Source: Streptomyces yatensis (GTDB lineage Bacteria > Actinomycetota > Actinomycetes > Streptomycetales > Streptomycetaceae). From it: a stretch of 64,000 bases of DNA. Of this stretch, positions 17,067-25,274 are shown in pieces. Every line of letters starts with the position of its first letter. Within the stretch, counting starts at the first letter, position 1. The stretch covers positions 2,046,001 through 2,110,000 of the forward strand of contig NZ_CP072941.1 of NCBI RefSeq assembly GCF_018069625.1, given 5' to 3'. A program made the translations under genes and the position numbers. The notes below the pieces were generated by a model. The model saw only the letters and a program-made list of their open reading frames with translations. It did no database searches and was not told where the DNA came from.

Positions 17067-17636
17067 GTGAGGGGCGCCAACAAGGGACGGTCGGCCGACC
17101 ACGACCGGCGCAGTCAGCTGAAAAAGCTCCGCAAGGCCGGTGCGCGGCGGATCGCCGACCTCGACCTGCCGGAAACGGCCGATGTGGCCGAGCTCTGCCG
17201 CTATCTCGGCGAGGTCCGCGGCCGCCCCATCACGCTGGTCCCGATGCAGATGCCCGCGACGCACCCGTGCGGCATGTGGGTCGCCGCCCGCGACGAGGAC
17301 CTCATCTTCTACGACGCCAACACGACCAGCGCGCATCAGGAGCACATTATCTTGCATGAGCTGGGCCACATCATCTGCTGCCATCGCGGGGCGGGTTGGC
17401 TGGACGAGGCGAGCGCCCGCCTCCTCTTCCCCAACCTCGACCCCGACCTCGTGCGTGACATGCTCCTGCGCGCGACCTACGACGACGTCCAGGAGCAGGA
17501 GGCGGAGATCATCGCCTATCTGCTCTCCCAGCGGGTGGGCGGCGCCGAGGAGCGGCATGGCACCGCCCCCGCCGAGGACTCCGGGGGATCGGGGCAGGGC
17601 GCCACGCTCAGCCGGATCGAACGCACCCTGATCTGA
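17067..17636 (+). CDS. ImmA/IrrE family metallo-endopeptidase
   Basis: This 189-residue protein has a zinc-protease HELGH motif (residues 97-101) in EHIILHELGHIICCHRG, preceded by an actinobacterial MWVAARDEDLIFYDA strand pattern. A downstream EQEAEIIAYLLSQR could supply the third zinc ligand. The last 30 residues are low-complexity. GTG at 17067 is the likely start, with GAGGGG about 10 bases upstream. Paired with the XRE gene (13-bp gap), it probably cleaves that repressor on an unknown signal. Such proteins are often labelled toxins; I see no evidence for toxicity. It converges on the KS-AONS gene with only 22 bp between them. Confidence 0.82.
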   Translation: MRGANKGRSADHDRRSQLKKLRKAGARRIADLDLPETADVAELCRYLGEVRGRPITLVPMQMPATHPCGMWVAARDEDLIFYDANTTSAHQEHIILHELGHIICCHRGAGWLDEASARLLFPNLDPDLVRDMLLRATYDDVQEQEAEIIAYLLSQRVGGAEERHGTAPAEDSGGSGQGATLSRIERTLI

Positions 17637-17658
17637 CGTGGATCCGACGGTGTCCCCC

Positions 17659-20600
17659 TCATCCCCCGGCGGCCGCCACCTCCTCGGCCAGGATCGCCAC
17701 GGTGCGCCGGATGTCGTCCTCGCGGTGCTCGCTGGTGACGAAGAACCGCAGCCTGGCGAGCCCTTCCTCGACGGCCGGGTGGAAGATCGGATCGGCGATG
17801 ACACCGCGGTCGAAGAGCCGGTCCGCGACGCGCAGGGTCCGCGCCGAGTCGCCGAGCACACACGGCACGATCGGCGTGTGGGCGCTGGAGCCGGTCGCCA
17901 GACCGGCCGCCGCGGCCAGGCCCAGGAAGAGCTCCGCGTTGCGCCGCAGGGCGGCCACCCGGTGCGGCTCCGCGAGGATCAGCTCGGTGGCGGCCAGCGC
18001 CGCGGCCGCGTTGGCCGGGGTCAGCCCGACGCTGTAGACGAAGCCGGGCAGCGTATGCCGCAGCCACCGCACCATCCGGGCCGAGCCGCCGAGATAGCCG
18101 CCGCAGCTGGCGAACGCCTTGGACAGGGTGCCCATCCACAGATCCACACCGGACCGGTCGACGCCGAAGAACTCGCCCACGCCACGGCCGCGTTCGCCCA
18201 CCGTGCCGATGCTGTGCGCCTCGTCGACCATCAGCAGGGCGCCGTAGCGCCGCTTCAGCTCGATCACGGCGGGCAGGTCGACCAGATCGCCGTCCATGCT
18301 GTAGGCGCCCTCGACGGCGATCAGCACCCGTCTGAACCGGGACCGGTTGCGCCGCAGCGCGTCCTCCAGCCCGCCGATGTCGTTGTGGGGGAAGGGACGC
18401 CGGGCCGCCCCGGACAGGGCGCAGCCCTGGAGGATGCTGTCGTGGGCGAGCGCGTCGTGCAGCACGAGGTCCCGCGGGCCGACGAGATGCCCTATCGCGG
18501 TGACATTGGTGGCGTGGCCGCTGACCAGCGCCAGGCAGTCCGGGACGCCGAGGAAGTCGGCGAGCGCCCGCTCCAGCCGTACGGTCAGCTCCCGTTCGCC
18601 GGAGAGCACCCGGCTCGCGGAGACCGAGGTGCCGTACCGGTCCACCGCCCGGTGCACGGCCTCGTTGACCGCCGGATGGCCGGAGAGCCCCAGGTAGTTG
18701 TAGCTGCCGAAGGACAGGTACGGCCGTCCGTCGATCATGGTCGTATCGCGGATGTTGCCCTGATGGACGCGGAAGTACGGGAAGTCCGCGCCGCTGCCGG
18801 CGATCGCGCTCAACCGCTCCTCGAACTGCCGCACCTCGGGGAAGTCGTCGGCGCGGGCACTCGCCGCGTCCCACTCCCCCCGCGTCCGCTGCGGCAGCGG
18901 CGCACCGGCGGCCGGCTCGTGCGTGACATGCGGATCGACCAGCGCGACCAGCCGTTCCACGGTGAGGTCGGGCGAGAAGATCTCCTCGGTGCGGAATCCC
19001 GGTATGCGCTTGCCGATGTTGACCTCCAGCTCCTGCAGCATCAGGGAGTCGAAGCCCAGGTCGGCCACCAACTGCATCCGCTCGGTCAGGTCGGCGAGCG
19101 GGAAGACGCCGGTCCGCGACAGCTCTTCGAGCACGATGGACCCGGCGGACGCCCCGCCGCCGTGCGCCGCCGCGGGCGCGACCGCCGACCCGGTCCGGCC
19201 CGCCCCCACGGCCGCGGGGGCGGTGTCCTCTTCCTCGGGAGCGCGTGCCGACTCGTCCACCACCCAGTGGTGGCGCGGGGCGAGCGGGCTCGGCGGCAGG
19301 GTGATGGGGGGTGTGCGCTCCCCCACCGGGCGCAGCCCCGCGCCGGTGACCGCGCGCTGCGCGAGCCGGGCGAGTGCGGCCGAGCGCGCCTGCGCGGGCA
19401 GCGATTCCGGCTCCGGCACGGCGGCCTCCGGCAGCTCACCGGGTGGCACGGTGCCCGCCACCAGCCCCGCCCCGAGATCTCCGGTGCGGCCGGCCGCCAC
19501 GGCCTCGGCCGCCGCGGTCAGCCGGGTGGCGGCGTCGGCGGCGTCCTCCGCCACCAGGGCGAGCCGTTCGGCGAGGGGAGCGCGACGGGCCAGGGTGTCC
19601 GCCACCCCGGCCAGCGGCGGGCGGTCATCGGCGAGGGTGTGGGCCAGCTCCCGGGCGTAGCGAGCCAGTCCGGCCCGGTCGCGGGCGCTGAGCACCAGCA
19701 GCTGCGGCCCGCCGTCCGGTGCGGGGCGGGCCGGTGCCGTGGCGCACTCCTCCACCACCAGATGGACACCGGTGCCGCCGAAGCCGAAGGCGCTCACCCC
19801 CGCCCGGCGCGGCTGTCCGGGGTCGGGCCAGCCGGTCGGCTTGGTCGTGATGGCCAGCCGCGCGGCGTCGAGTCCGGAGCGGTCGGCCAGGTCGAAGTCC
19901 GGCTGCGGCGGTATCACCCCCCGGTGCACGGCCAGCACGGTCTTGACGAGTCCGGCGATCCCCGCGGCGTTGAGCGCGTGCCCGACCACCGCCTTCACCG
20001 CGCCGAGGAAGGCGGGTGCCCCCCGCTCGCCCCGCAGCTCCCGCAGGACGCCCACCTCGACCGGATCGCCGACCGTGGTCCCGGTGCCGTGCGCCTCGAG
20101 GTATCCCACCGCGTCCGGGGCCAGGTCCGCGTCGCGGTAGGCCCGGCGCAGGGCCCTGAGCTGACCGGCCGCCTGGGGGTGCATACCGCCCTGTACGGTC
20201 CCGTCGTTGGCCGTGCCCACGCCCCGGATCACCGCGTAGACCCGGTCACCGGCGGCCAGCGCGTCGGCCAGCGGGCGCAGCGCCAGGACCCCGGCGCCCT
20301 CCCCCAGGACGAAGCCATCGGCCTCCGCGCCGAACGGCAGGCATCTGCCGCTGCGCGAAATGGCGCCGATCCGGCACAGCCCCACCAGCAGGTCCGGGGC
20401 CAGGATGAGCTGGGCACCGCCCGCGAGCGCGATCCGGCAGCGGCCCGCGCGCAGGGCGAAGACGGCGTTGGCCACGGCCATGAGTCCACCGGAGCAGGCC
20501 GAGTCCAGCGCATAGCTCTCGCCGTGCAGATCGAAGACCGAACTGACCGTGTTCGGGCCCATGTTGAGCAGCAGGCCGGCCACGGAGGAGCCGTGCAGGC

Positions 20601-21138
20601 CGTCCACCGCGCGGACCGTCTCCGGCCACCGGGGGTCGCTCGCCCGCGCCCCGAACTCGCCGCCGGTGAGCTGGCGCATCCGGATCTGCATGGTGCTGAG
20701 CTCGCGGTAGCCGCTCTCGGTGAGCGCCGTGATCACCGAGGTCTCCTCGCGGTCGAAGCCCTCGGCCTCCCATCCGGCGTCCTGGATCGCCTCCCGGGCC
20801 AGGTCGATCAGCAGCCGGCCCTGCGGATCCATCGATTTGGCCCGCCGGGGCGGGATGCCGTAGTGCGCCGCGTCGAAGTGGCCCACGTCCGGCAGCAGGG
20901 CCATGGTGTCCGTATAGGCCGAGGACGTGTCACGTAAGTTGTCGCTGAGGAAGGTGGCGGTGCGCCACCGCGAGTCGGGGACGGCCGTGAACTGTGCCCG
21001 CGGCTCGGTGAGGAGCCGCCAGTACTGGTTGACGTTCCGCGCCCCCGGGAACCGGCAGGCCATTCCCACGATCGCGACGTCATCACGCCGCGTACCAGCT
21101 GAACCCACTTGGGAACCCTTCGCTGTCACGGATGTCAC
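17659..21138 (-). CDS. KS-ACP-alpha-oxoamine synthase fusion, no acyltransferase
   Basis: This 1159-residue multidomain enzyme has three parts. A ketosynthase (about 20-465) carries Cys215 in DSACSGG, His350 in HGTGT and Lys382/His387 in KAVVGH. An acyl carrier protein (about 665-735) has Ser698 in DLGFDSLM. A PLP-dependent alpha-oxoamine synthase (about 765-1155) has DEAHSIG (972-978) and Lys1007 in TLSKAF. Between KS and ACP there is only a linker of about 190 residues; no acyltransferase GHSxG is present, so malonyl loading must come in trans. The expected chemistry is KS chain extension on the ACP, then decarboxylative condensation with an amino acid to give an alpha-aminoketone. GTG at 21138 overlaps the upstream stop as GTGA. 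Confidence 0.88.
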   Translation of the reverse strand: MTSVTAKGSQVGSAGTRRDDVAIVGMACRFPGARNVNQYWRLLTEPRAQFTAVPDSRWRTATFLSDNLRDTSSAYTDTMALLPDVGHFDAAHYGIPPRRAKSMDPQGRLLIDLAREAIQDAGWEAEGFDREETSVITALTESGYRELSTMQIRMRQLTGGEFGARASDPRWPETVRAVDGLHGSSVAGLLLNMGPNTVSSVFDLHGESYALDSACSGGLMAVANAVFALRAGRCRIALAGGAQLILAPDLLVGLCRIGAISRSGRCLPFGAEADGFVLGEGAGVLALRPLADALAAGDRVYAVIRGVGTANDGTVQGGMHPQAAGQLRALRRAYRDADLAPDAVGYLEAHGTGTTVGDPVEVGVLRELRGERGAPAFLGAVKAVVGHALNAAGIAGLVKTVLAVHRGVIPPQPDFDLADRSGLDAARLAITTKPTGWPDPGQPRRAGVSAFGFGGTGVHLVVEECATAPARPAPDGGPQLLVLSARDRAGLARYARELAHTLADDRPPLAGVADTLARRAPLAERLALVAEDAADAATRLTAAAEAVAAGRTGDLGAGLVAGTVPPGELPEAAVPEPESLPAQARSAALARLAQRAVTGAGLRPVGERTPPITLPPSPLAPRHHWVVDESARAPEEEDTAPAAVGAGRTGSAVAPAAAHGGGASAGSIVLEELSRTGVFPLADLTERMQLVADLGFDSLMLQELEVNIGKRIPGFRTEEIFSPDLTVERLVALVDPHVTHEPAAGAPLPQRTRGEWDAASARADDFPEVRQFEERLSAIAGSGADFPYFRVHQGNIRDTTMIDGRPYLSFGSYNYLGLSGHPAVNEAVHRAVDRYGTSVSASRVLSGERELTVRLERALADFLGVPDCLALVSGHATNVTAIGHLVGPRDLVLHDALAHDSILQGCALSGAARRPFPHNDIGGLEDALRRNRSRFRRVLIAVEGAYSMDGDLVDLPAVIELKRRYGALLMVDEAHSIGTVGERGRGVGEFFGVDRSGVDLWMGTLSKAFASCGGYLGGSARMVRWLRHTLPGFVYSVGLTPANAAAALAATELILAEPHRVAALRRNAELFLGLAAAAGLATGSSAHTPIVPCVLGDSARTLRVADRLFDRGVIADPIFHPAVEEGLARLRFFVTSEHREDDIRRTVAILAEEVAAAGG

Positions 21139-22076
21139 CCGGCGGTGGACTGTCGCTCGCGCCACCACTCGACCGTCGCCTTGACCTGCTCGTCGACGGG
21201 AGTGGCACGCACCGCGAACGCGGCTTCGTAGGCGCTCGCGTCCATCACGAAGGGAGCGTCGAACTGGTAGCGGACCTCCTTCAGTTCACGCAGCAGCGGG
21301 GAGACCAGCGACGCCAGACCCAGCACGGCGGACGGCAGCCTGCGCACCGCGACCGGTCCGGTCCGCGCCTGCGCGGCGAGGCGGTCGACCATCTCCCGGG
21401 TGGATCGCGCGGGCGCCGTCGGTACGTGCCAGGCCCGGCCCCAGGCCCGCTCCTCGCCCGCGACCTCGGCCAGGGCGGCGGCCACGTCGGGGATATAGCT
21501 CCAGCTGTGCGGGGTGTCCGGGTCCCCGAGCGAGGAAACCGGCTTGCCGCGCAGCACCTTCGGCATGACCCGCGCGGCCAGATGCCCGCCGTCGGTCACA
21601 CCGGGCCCGAAGAAGTCCGACGCCCGTACCTCGACCGCCTTGATCCGGCCCTGCTCATGGAGGTCCCGCGCCTGCTCCCACACGGCGGCGCGCACCCGGC
21701 CCTTGGTGCCGGTCGCCGCGAGCGGCAGCTCCTCGGTCATGGGGCCGTCCACCGGGCCGTAGCCGTAGAGGTTGCCCAGGATGACCAGGACGGCCCCGGT
21801 CGCCTCGGCGGCCGCGCACAGCGACGAGGCCAGCGGTGGCCAGTCGCTCGCCCAGCGGTGGTAGGGCGGTGCGGCACAGCTGTAGATGGCGGCCGCGCCC
21901 TGCGCGGCCTCGGTCAGTCGTGCGGTGTCCGTCGCGTCCAGCGCGACATGCTCGATGCCCGGTTCGGGGCTTCGGCCCGATGTGGTGATGACCCGTACCG
22001 AATGGCCCTTTTCGGCCAGCAGCCGAGCGGTGGCCGCTCCGGCGGGCCCGAATCCTATGACGACATGAAGGCTCAC
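21135..22076 (-). CDS. NAD(P)-binding epimerase/reductase (extended SDR-like)
   Basis: The protein has 313 residues and begins with a dinucleotide-binding strand-turn-helix, HVVIGFGPAGAATARLLAEK. This is followed by VALDATD and YSCAAPPYHRW, then VLVILGNLYGYGP and SWSYIPDVAAALAEVA, the last typical of NAD-dependent epimerase/dehydratase proteins. The canonical YxxxK is not obvious (ENLYGYGP region only), so it may be an atypical SDR. Its TGA overlaps the GTG of the KS-ACP-AONS gene, so the two are translationally coupled. I infer that it reduces or tailors the aminoketone made by the fusion enzyme; binding of another acyl or sugar substrate is possible. Confidence 0.78.
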   Translation of the reverse strand: MSLHVVIGFGPAGAATARLLAEKGHSVRVITTSGRSPEPGIEHVALDATDTARLTEAAQGAAAIYSCAAPPYHRWASDWPPLASSLCAAAEATGAVLVILGNLYGYGPVDGPMTEELPLAATGTKGRVRAAVWEQARDLHEQGRIKAVEVRASDFFGPGVTDGGHLAARVMPKVLRGKPVSSLGDPDTPHSWSYIPDVAAALAEVAGEERAWGRAWHVPTAPARSTREMVDRLAAQARTGPVAVRRLPSAVLGLASLVSPLLRELKEVRYQFDAPFVMDASAYEAAFAVRATPVDEQVKATVEWWRERQSTAG

Positions 22077-22172
22077 GCGCGCACACTAGCGCGAGAATCT
22101 GTGGCCGTTGGGGCAGACTTTCCGACGCCCGTTCGGGTGGGGTGGAAGATGTCCCGATCTCGTTGGTGAACG

Positions 22173-22208
22173 GTGGCGTCCGGCCGGTGCCACGGGGCCG
22201 GACGCCAC
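22173..22208. terminator. Strong 13-bp stem terminator after amidase
   Basis: GTGGCGTCCGGCC (22173-22185) and its exact complement GGCCGGACGCCAC (22196-22208) enclose a 10-base loop. It begins 12 bases beyond the amidase stop and lies before the start of the converse operon at 22076, so it is well placed to end amidase transcription. Confidence 0.7.
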
Positions 22209-22220
22209 GATGTGGGCCGC

Positions 22221-23786
22221 TCAGCGGGAGGCGCCGGTCCCCACCGACGGCAGATAGCGCGGCGCCCGCCAGGCGTGAAGTCGCCGCTCCACCCCGGCGC
22301 CCAGCGACAGCAGCTCGCTGTCCTCATGGTCACCGGCCATCAGGAGCAGTCCCACGGGCAGCTCGTCCACGAATCCGGCGGGCACCGACAGGGAGGGATA
22401 TCCGGCCACGGCCGCGGGGGTCGAGGACGGGATCACATCGTTGTCGCCCCGTGCGCAGTCGGTCGTCCAGGCGGGCGGGTTGGTCGGCGAGGCGATGGCG
22501 TCCAGGTGGTGGGTGGCCATGGTCTCGTCGATGGAACGCCGGGAGAGGTCCTTCAACTCCGCGCGCATGGCGCGGTATTCCGGGTCGGTGGTGGCGGGCG
22601 CCGCGAGGGCCTGTTCGAACAGCTCCTGACCGGCGAAGCAGGTCCGCTCCCCCGGGTGGGTGCGGTTGAACGCGATCAGCTCGGCGAGGTTGCGCGGGCC
22701 CTCGCGGGTGGCGAGGTAGGCGTCGATGTCCCGATGGAACTCGCTGAGCAGCGCGGGGAATTCGAGCTCGGCCAGCCGCTGCTGATACGGCGGTGTCACC
22801 TCGACGACCTCGGCCCCCGCCGCGCGCAGTCGCTTCGCGGTACGGGTCATCAGGGCGTCCACCTCCGGCCCGAGCGAGGGCAGCCGCCACAGGCCGATCC
22901 GTTTGCCGCGCAGCCCGCCGAGGCCGGCCGGCTTGGCCTCGCTACGGCCGCCACTGAGCACCGAGAAGGTGAGCGCGGTGTCGATCACGTTGCGCGCCAT
23001 GGGCCCGGCGGTGTCCTGCTCGGCGGAGATCGGGACCACTCCGTCCTGGCTGACGAGGCCGAGGCTGGGCTTGTGGCCGACCACCCCGTTCATCCCGGCC
23101 GGGCACACGATGGAGCCGTCCGTCTCGGTACCGATCGCCACCTGCGCCAGCGACGCGGCGAGCGCGGCGCCCGAACCGGCGGACGAGCCGCAGGGGTTCC
23201 GGTCCAGTACGTAAGGGTTGTTGGTCTGCCCGCCCACCGCCGACCACCCCGATGTCGGCTTCGCGGCGCGGAAGTTGGCCCACTCGGACAGATTGGTCTT
23301 GCCGAGGATCACCGCCCCCGCGTCGCGCAGCCGCGTCACCAGGGCGGCGTCCGTGTCCGGCGGGCTGCCGGCCAGCGCCAGCGATCCGGCGGTCGTGGGC
23401 AGGCCGCGGGTGTTCACATTGTCCTTGAGCAGGACCGGGATGCCGTCGAGCGGGCCACGGGTGGCGCCGTGCCGGTGCCTGATGTCGCTGGCGGCCGCCT
23501 GCCGCAGGGCGGTCGGGTCGGTGCGCAGCACCGCGTGGATCGTGGGGTCGATGGCCTTGATCCGCCGCAGATAGGCGCCGGTCAGCGCCGACGAGGTCAG
23601 CGAGCCGCCCGCCATGCGCGCCTGGAGTTCGGGGATCGTCACGGTGTCGAGATCGACCCCGAGCCCCGCGGACGAACCAGCGCCGCCGCCGGAGTCGGCG
23701 GCCTCCGCCCGCGGTTGCGGCGCACCCGCACAGAGCGAACCCACGACCAGGGCGGCGCTCAGCGTGGCCAGGCTCCGCTTCCTCAT
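22221..23786 (-). CDS. Secreted amidase-signature hydrolase
   Basis: The product has about 521 residues. A Sec signal (RKRSLATLSAALVVGSLCAG, cleavage near AEA at 27-29) precedes an amidase-signature domain with the Ser-cisSer-Lys triad: Lys121 in LLKDN, Ser201 in CGSSAGSG and Ser225 in GTETDGSIVCP. Such enzymes hydrolyse carboxamides; an extracellular amidase could act on peptides, aryl amides or xenobiotics. Three in-frame ATGs lie at 23804, 23795 and 23786. I prefer 23786, which is best spaced from GAGGAG and gives the cleanest signal. It has its own 3' terminator and is separated from the ABC operon, so it is probably monocistronic. Confidence 0.85.
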   Translation of the reverse strand: MRKRSLATLSAALVVGSLCAGAPQPRAEAADSGGGAGSSAGLGVDLDTVTIPELQARMAGGSLTSSALTGAYLRRIKAIDPTIHAVLRTDPTALRQAAASDIRHRHGATRGPLDGIPVLLKDNVNTRGLPTTAGSLALAGSPPDTDAALVTRLRDAGAVILGKTNLSEWANFRAAKPTSGWSAVGGQTNNPYVLDRNPCGSSAGSGAALAASLAQVAIGTETDGSIVCPAGMNGVVGHKPSLGLVSQDGVVPISAEQDTAGPMARNVIDTALTFSVLSGGRSEAKPAGLGGLRGKRIGLWRLPSLGPEVDALMTRTAKRLRAAGAEVVEVTPPYQQRLAELEFPALLSEFHRDIDAYLATREGPRNLAELIAFNRTHPGERTCFAGQELFEQALAAPATTDPEYRAMRAELKDLSRRSIDETMATHHLDAIASPTNPPAWTTDCARGDNDVIPSSTPAAVAGYPSLSVPAGFVDELPVGLLLMAGDHEDSELLSLGAGVERRLHAWRAPRYLPSVGTGASR

Positions 23787-23880
23787 GACCCTCATGCTCC
23801 TCATGGGGCCAGCGGACTATAGGGCGGCGGCGCGGCGCAAGGGCCTTTCACGTCGCCGTTCGCGCTCCCTCTCCCGCCGC

Positions 23881-23896
23881 GCGGGCGCGCGCCCGC
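23881..23896. terminator. 16-bp GC palindrome after ABC operon
   Basis: GCGGGCGCGCGCCCGC is a perfect palindrome 24 bases beyond the stop of the substrate-binding gene at 23920, between it and the co-directional amidase. It could form a hairpin in RNA, but the loop would be forced from the stem, so confidence is modest. Confidence 0.35.
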
Positions 23897-23919
23897 GCCG
23901 CCGGGCCGGAAAGGAGAGC

Positions 23920-25074
23920 CTAGGGCCGGTGGCCGACCGCCTCCGCGTAGAACGAGCGGTCCACGACCTGGTCCTCGGGCAGGGGATCGCCCTCGACCAC
24001 CCCGGCGGTGGCGTACGCCTTCTGCAGCCGGTCCACCGTGCCCTCGCGGATCTCCCAGTCCATGCGCAGCGACGGGACGGCGGCCAGGGTGTCCGGCTCG
24101 GTCTTGAGCGCCTCGCCGAGGTCGTCGAGGAACGCCTCGTCCTTCTTGTAGTCCCCGGCGAAGTAGGTGTTGACGGTGCGGATGTAGGCGCGCAGGAACG
24201 CCACCCCCGCGTCCGGGTCCCCGGTCAGCAGATCGGGGCCGAACAGCAGCCCGCCGAGCGGTTCGCCGCGCGGCTGGCCGCCGAGGAAGGCGTAGCCCGC
24301 GTCGCCGTCCACCTGGCGCCACACCGGGTCGAGCAGCCATGCCGCGTCCACTCCGCCGTTCTTCAGCGAGGTGAGGACCTCGGCCGGGCCCAGCTGCTGG
24401 AAGCGGACGCTGTCCACGTCGGCCCTGTGCGCGGAGAGCACCTTCTCCATCGGGTACATGATGACCGAGCCCTTGCCGATGAGCGTGCCGACCGTACGGT
24501 CCTTGAGGCTGACCTCGTCCGCCGTCTCCCCCGGTTTCAGCCGGGCCCAGAAGCCGCTCCTGGAGCCGGGCGCGGGGGTGAAGTTGCCGGCGACCCAGCG
24601 AATGGCGAAGCCCTGACGGATGCCGTTGAGCACGGCGGCCTCCGGCGCCGCGTACTGGACGTCGATATCGCCCTTGGCGAGCAGCGGAAGCGCGTCCGGG
24701 GTGGGCAGCAGCTTCAGTTCGACATCGAGCTTCTCCTTGCCGAACTCGCCCTTGGCCATGGCGATCCGCAGGGGCGCGAGGTACTCGGCGGTCAGCGTGC
24801 TGGCGGAGACGACGATCTTCGTCTTCTTCTTCAGCGGCTTTGGCAAGGGCGCGCCGGGCGCACAGCGGGCGGGCGCGCGGTCGGCGGAGGCGTCGGCGGG
24901 GTCGGTCCAGCCCTTGGCGCAGCCCGCGACGGGGGCAATCGGGCGGGGCTTGGCCGATGTGCCGGAGCGCGCCGACTCCGAGGTCTGCGCATCGCAGGCG
25001 GCGAGGGAGCCGAGGACGCCGAGCAGGGTCAGGCCCGTGATCAGGGCGCGGGCGAGGGAGGGTCTCCGGGCCAT
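23920..25074 (-). CDS. Substrate-binding lipoprotein of nitrate/sulfonate-type ABC importer
   Basis: This 384-residue lipoprotein has a signal ending in the lipobox LGSLAAC (Cys27), then a low-complexity linker, then an SsuA/ThiY/NMT1-type fold. Visible segments are KIVVSASTLTAEYLAPLRIA, LPLLAKGDIDVQYAAPEAAV and VLTSLKNGGVDAAWLLDPVW. Such proteins bind small organics such as sulfonates, nitrate, bicarbonate or thiamine precursors. The permease and ATPase genes lie immediately upstream on the same strand, but a 195-bp gap containing a minisatellite intervenes, which is unusual. Ligand not predictable. Confidence 0.87.
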   Translation of the reverse strand: MARRPSLARALITGLTLLGVLGSLAACDAQTSESARSGTSAKPRPIAPVAGCAKGWTDPADASADRAPARCAPGAPLPKPLKKKTKIVVSASTLTAEYLAPLRIAMAKGEFGKEKLDVELKLLPTPDALPLLAKGDIDVQYAAPEAAVLNGIRQGFAIRWVAGNFTPAPGSRSGFWARLKPGETADEVSLKDRTVGTLIGKGSVIMYPMEKVLSAHRADVDSVRFQQLGPAEVLTSLKNGGVDAAWLLDPVWRQVDGDAGYAFLGGQPRGEPLGGLLFGPDLLTGDPDAGVAFLRAYIRTVNTYFAGDYKKDEAFLDDLGEALKTEPDTLAAVPSLRMDWEIREGTVDRLQKAYATAGVVEGDPLPEDQVVDRSFYAEAVGHRP

Positions 25075-25103
25075 GGGTGCCGCCTTCCGGGGCTGGAGTC
25101 GGA

Positions 25104-25274
25104 GCCGGGGTGCGGGTCAGGGCCGGGGTGGTCAGGGCCGGGGTGCGGGTCAAGGCCGGGGTGGTCAGGGCCGGGGTGCGGGTCAGGGCCGGGGTGGTCA
25201 GGGCCGGGGTGCGGGTCAAGGCCGGGGTGCGGGTCAAGGCCGGGGTGCGGGTCAAGGCCGGGGTGCGGGTCAGG
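25104..25274. repeat. Ten-unit 18/15-bp minisatellite inside ABC operon
   Basis: Ten tandem units run without gaps: seven of 18 bp (GCCGGGGTGCGGGTCARG) and three of 15 bp (GCCGGGGTGGTCAGG), the shorter ones at units 2, 4 and 6. Both lengths are multiples of three. The permease stop codon lies in the last unit, and the array fills nearly the whole gap to the binding-protein start. Units 7-9 are identical, which indicates recent slippage or unequal exchange. Confidence 0.9.

Noticed and set aside
17067..17636. A toxin-antitoxin call for the XRE/ImmA pair
   Set aside because: HELGH and the known ImmA/IrrE biology point to a repressor protease; nothing in the sequence indicates toxicity.
17638..20937. 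A 1099-residue + strand open frame opposite the KS-ACP-AONS gene
   Set aside because: Antisense shadow with no recognisable domain; the minus strand has all catalytic motifs.
25104..25274. CRISPR array
   Set aside because: Units are directly adjacent with no unique spacers, and unit length is 15-18 bp; it is a minisatellite.
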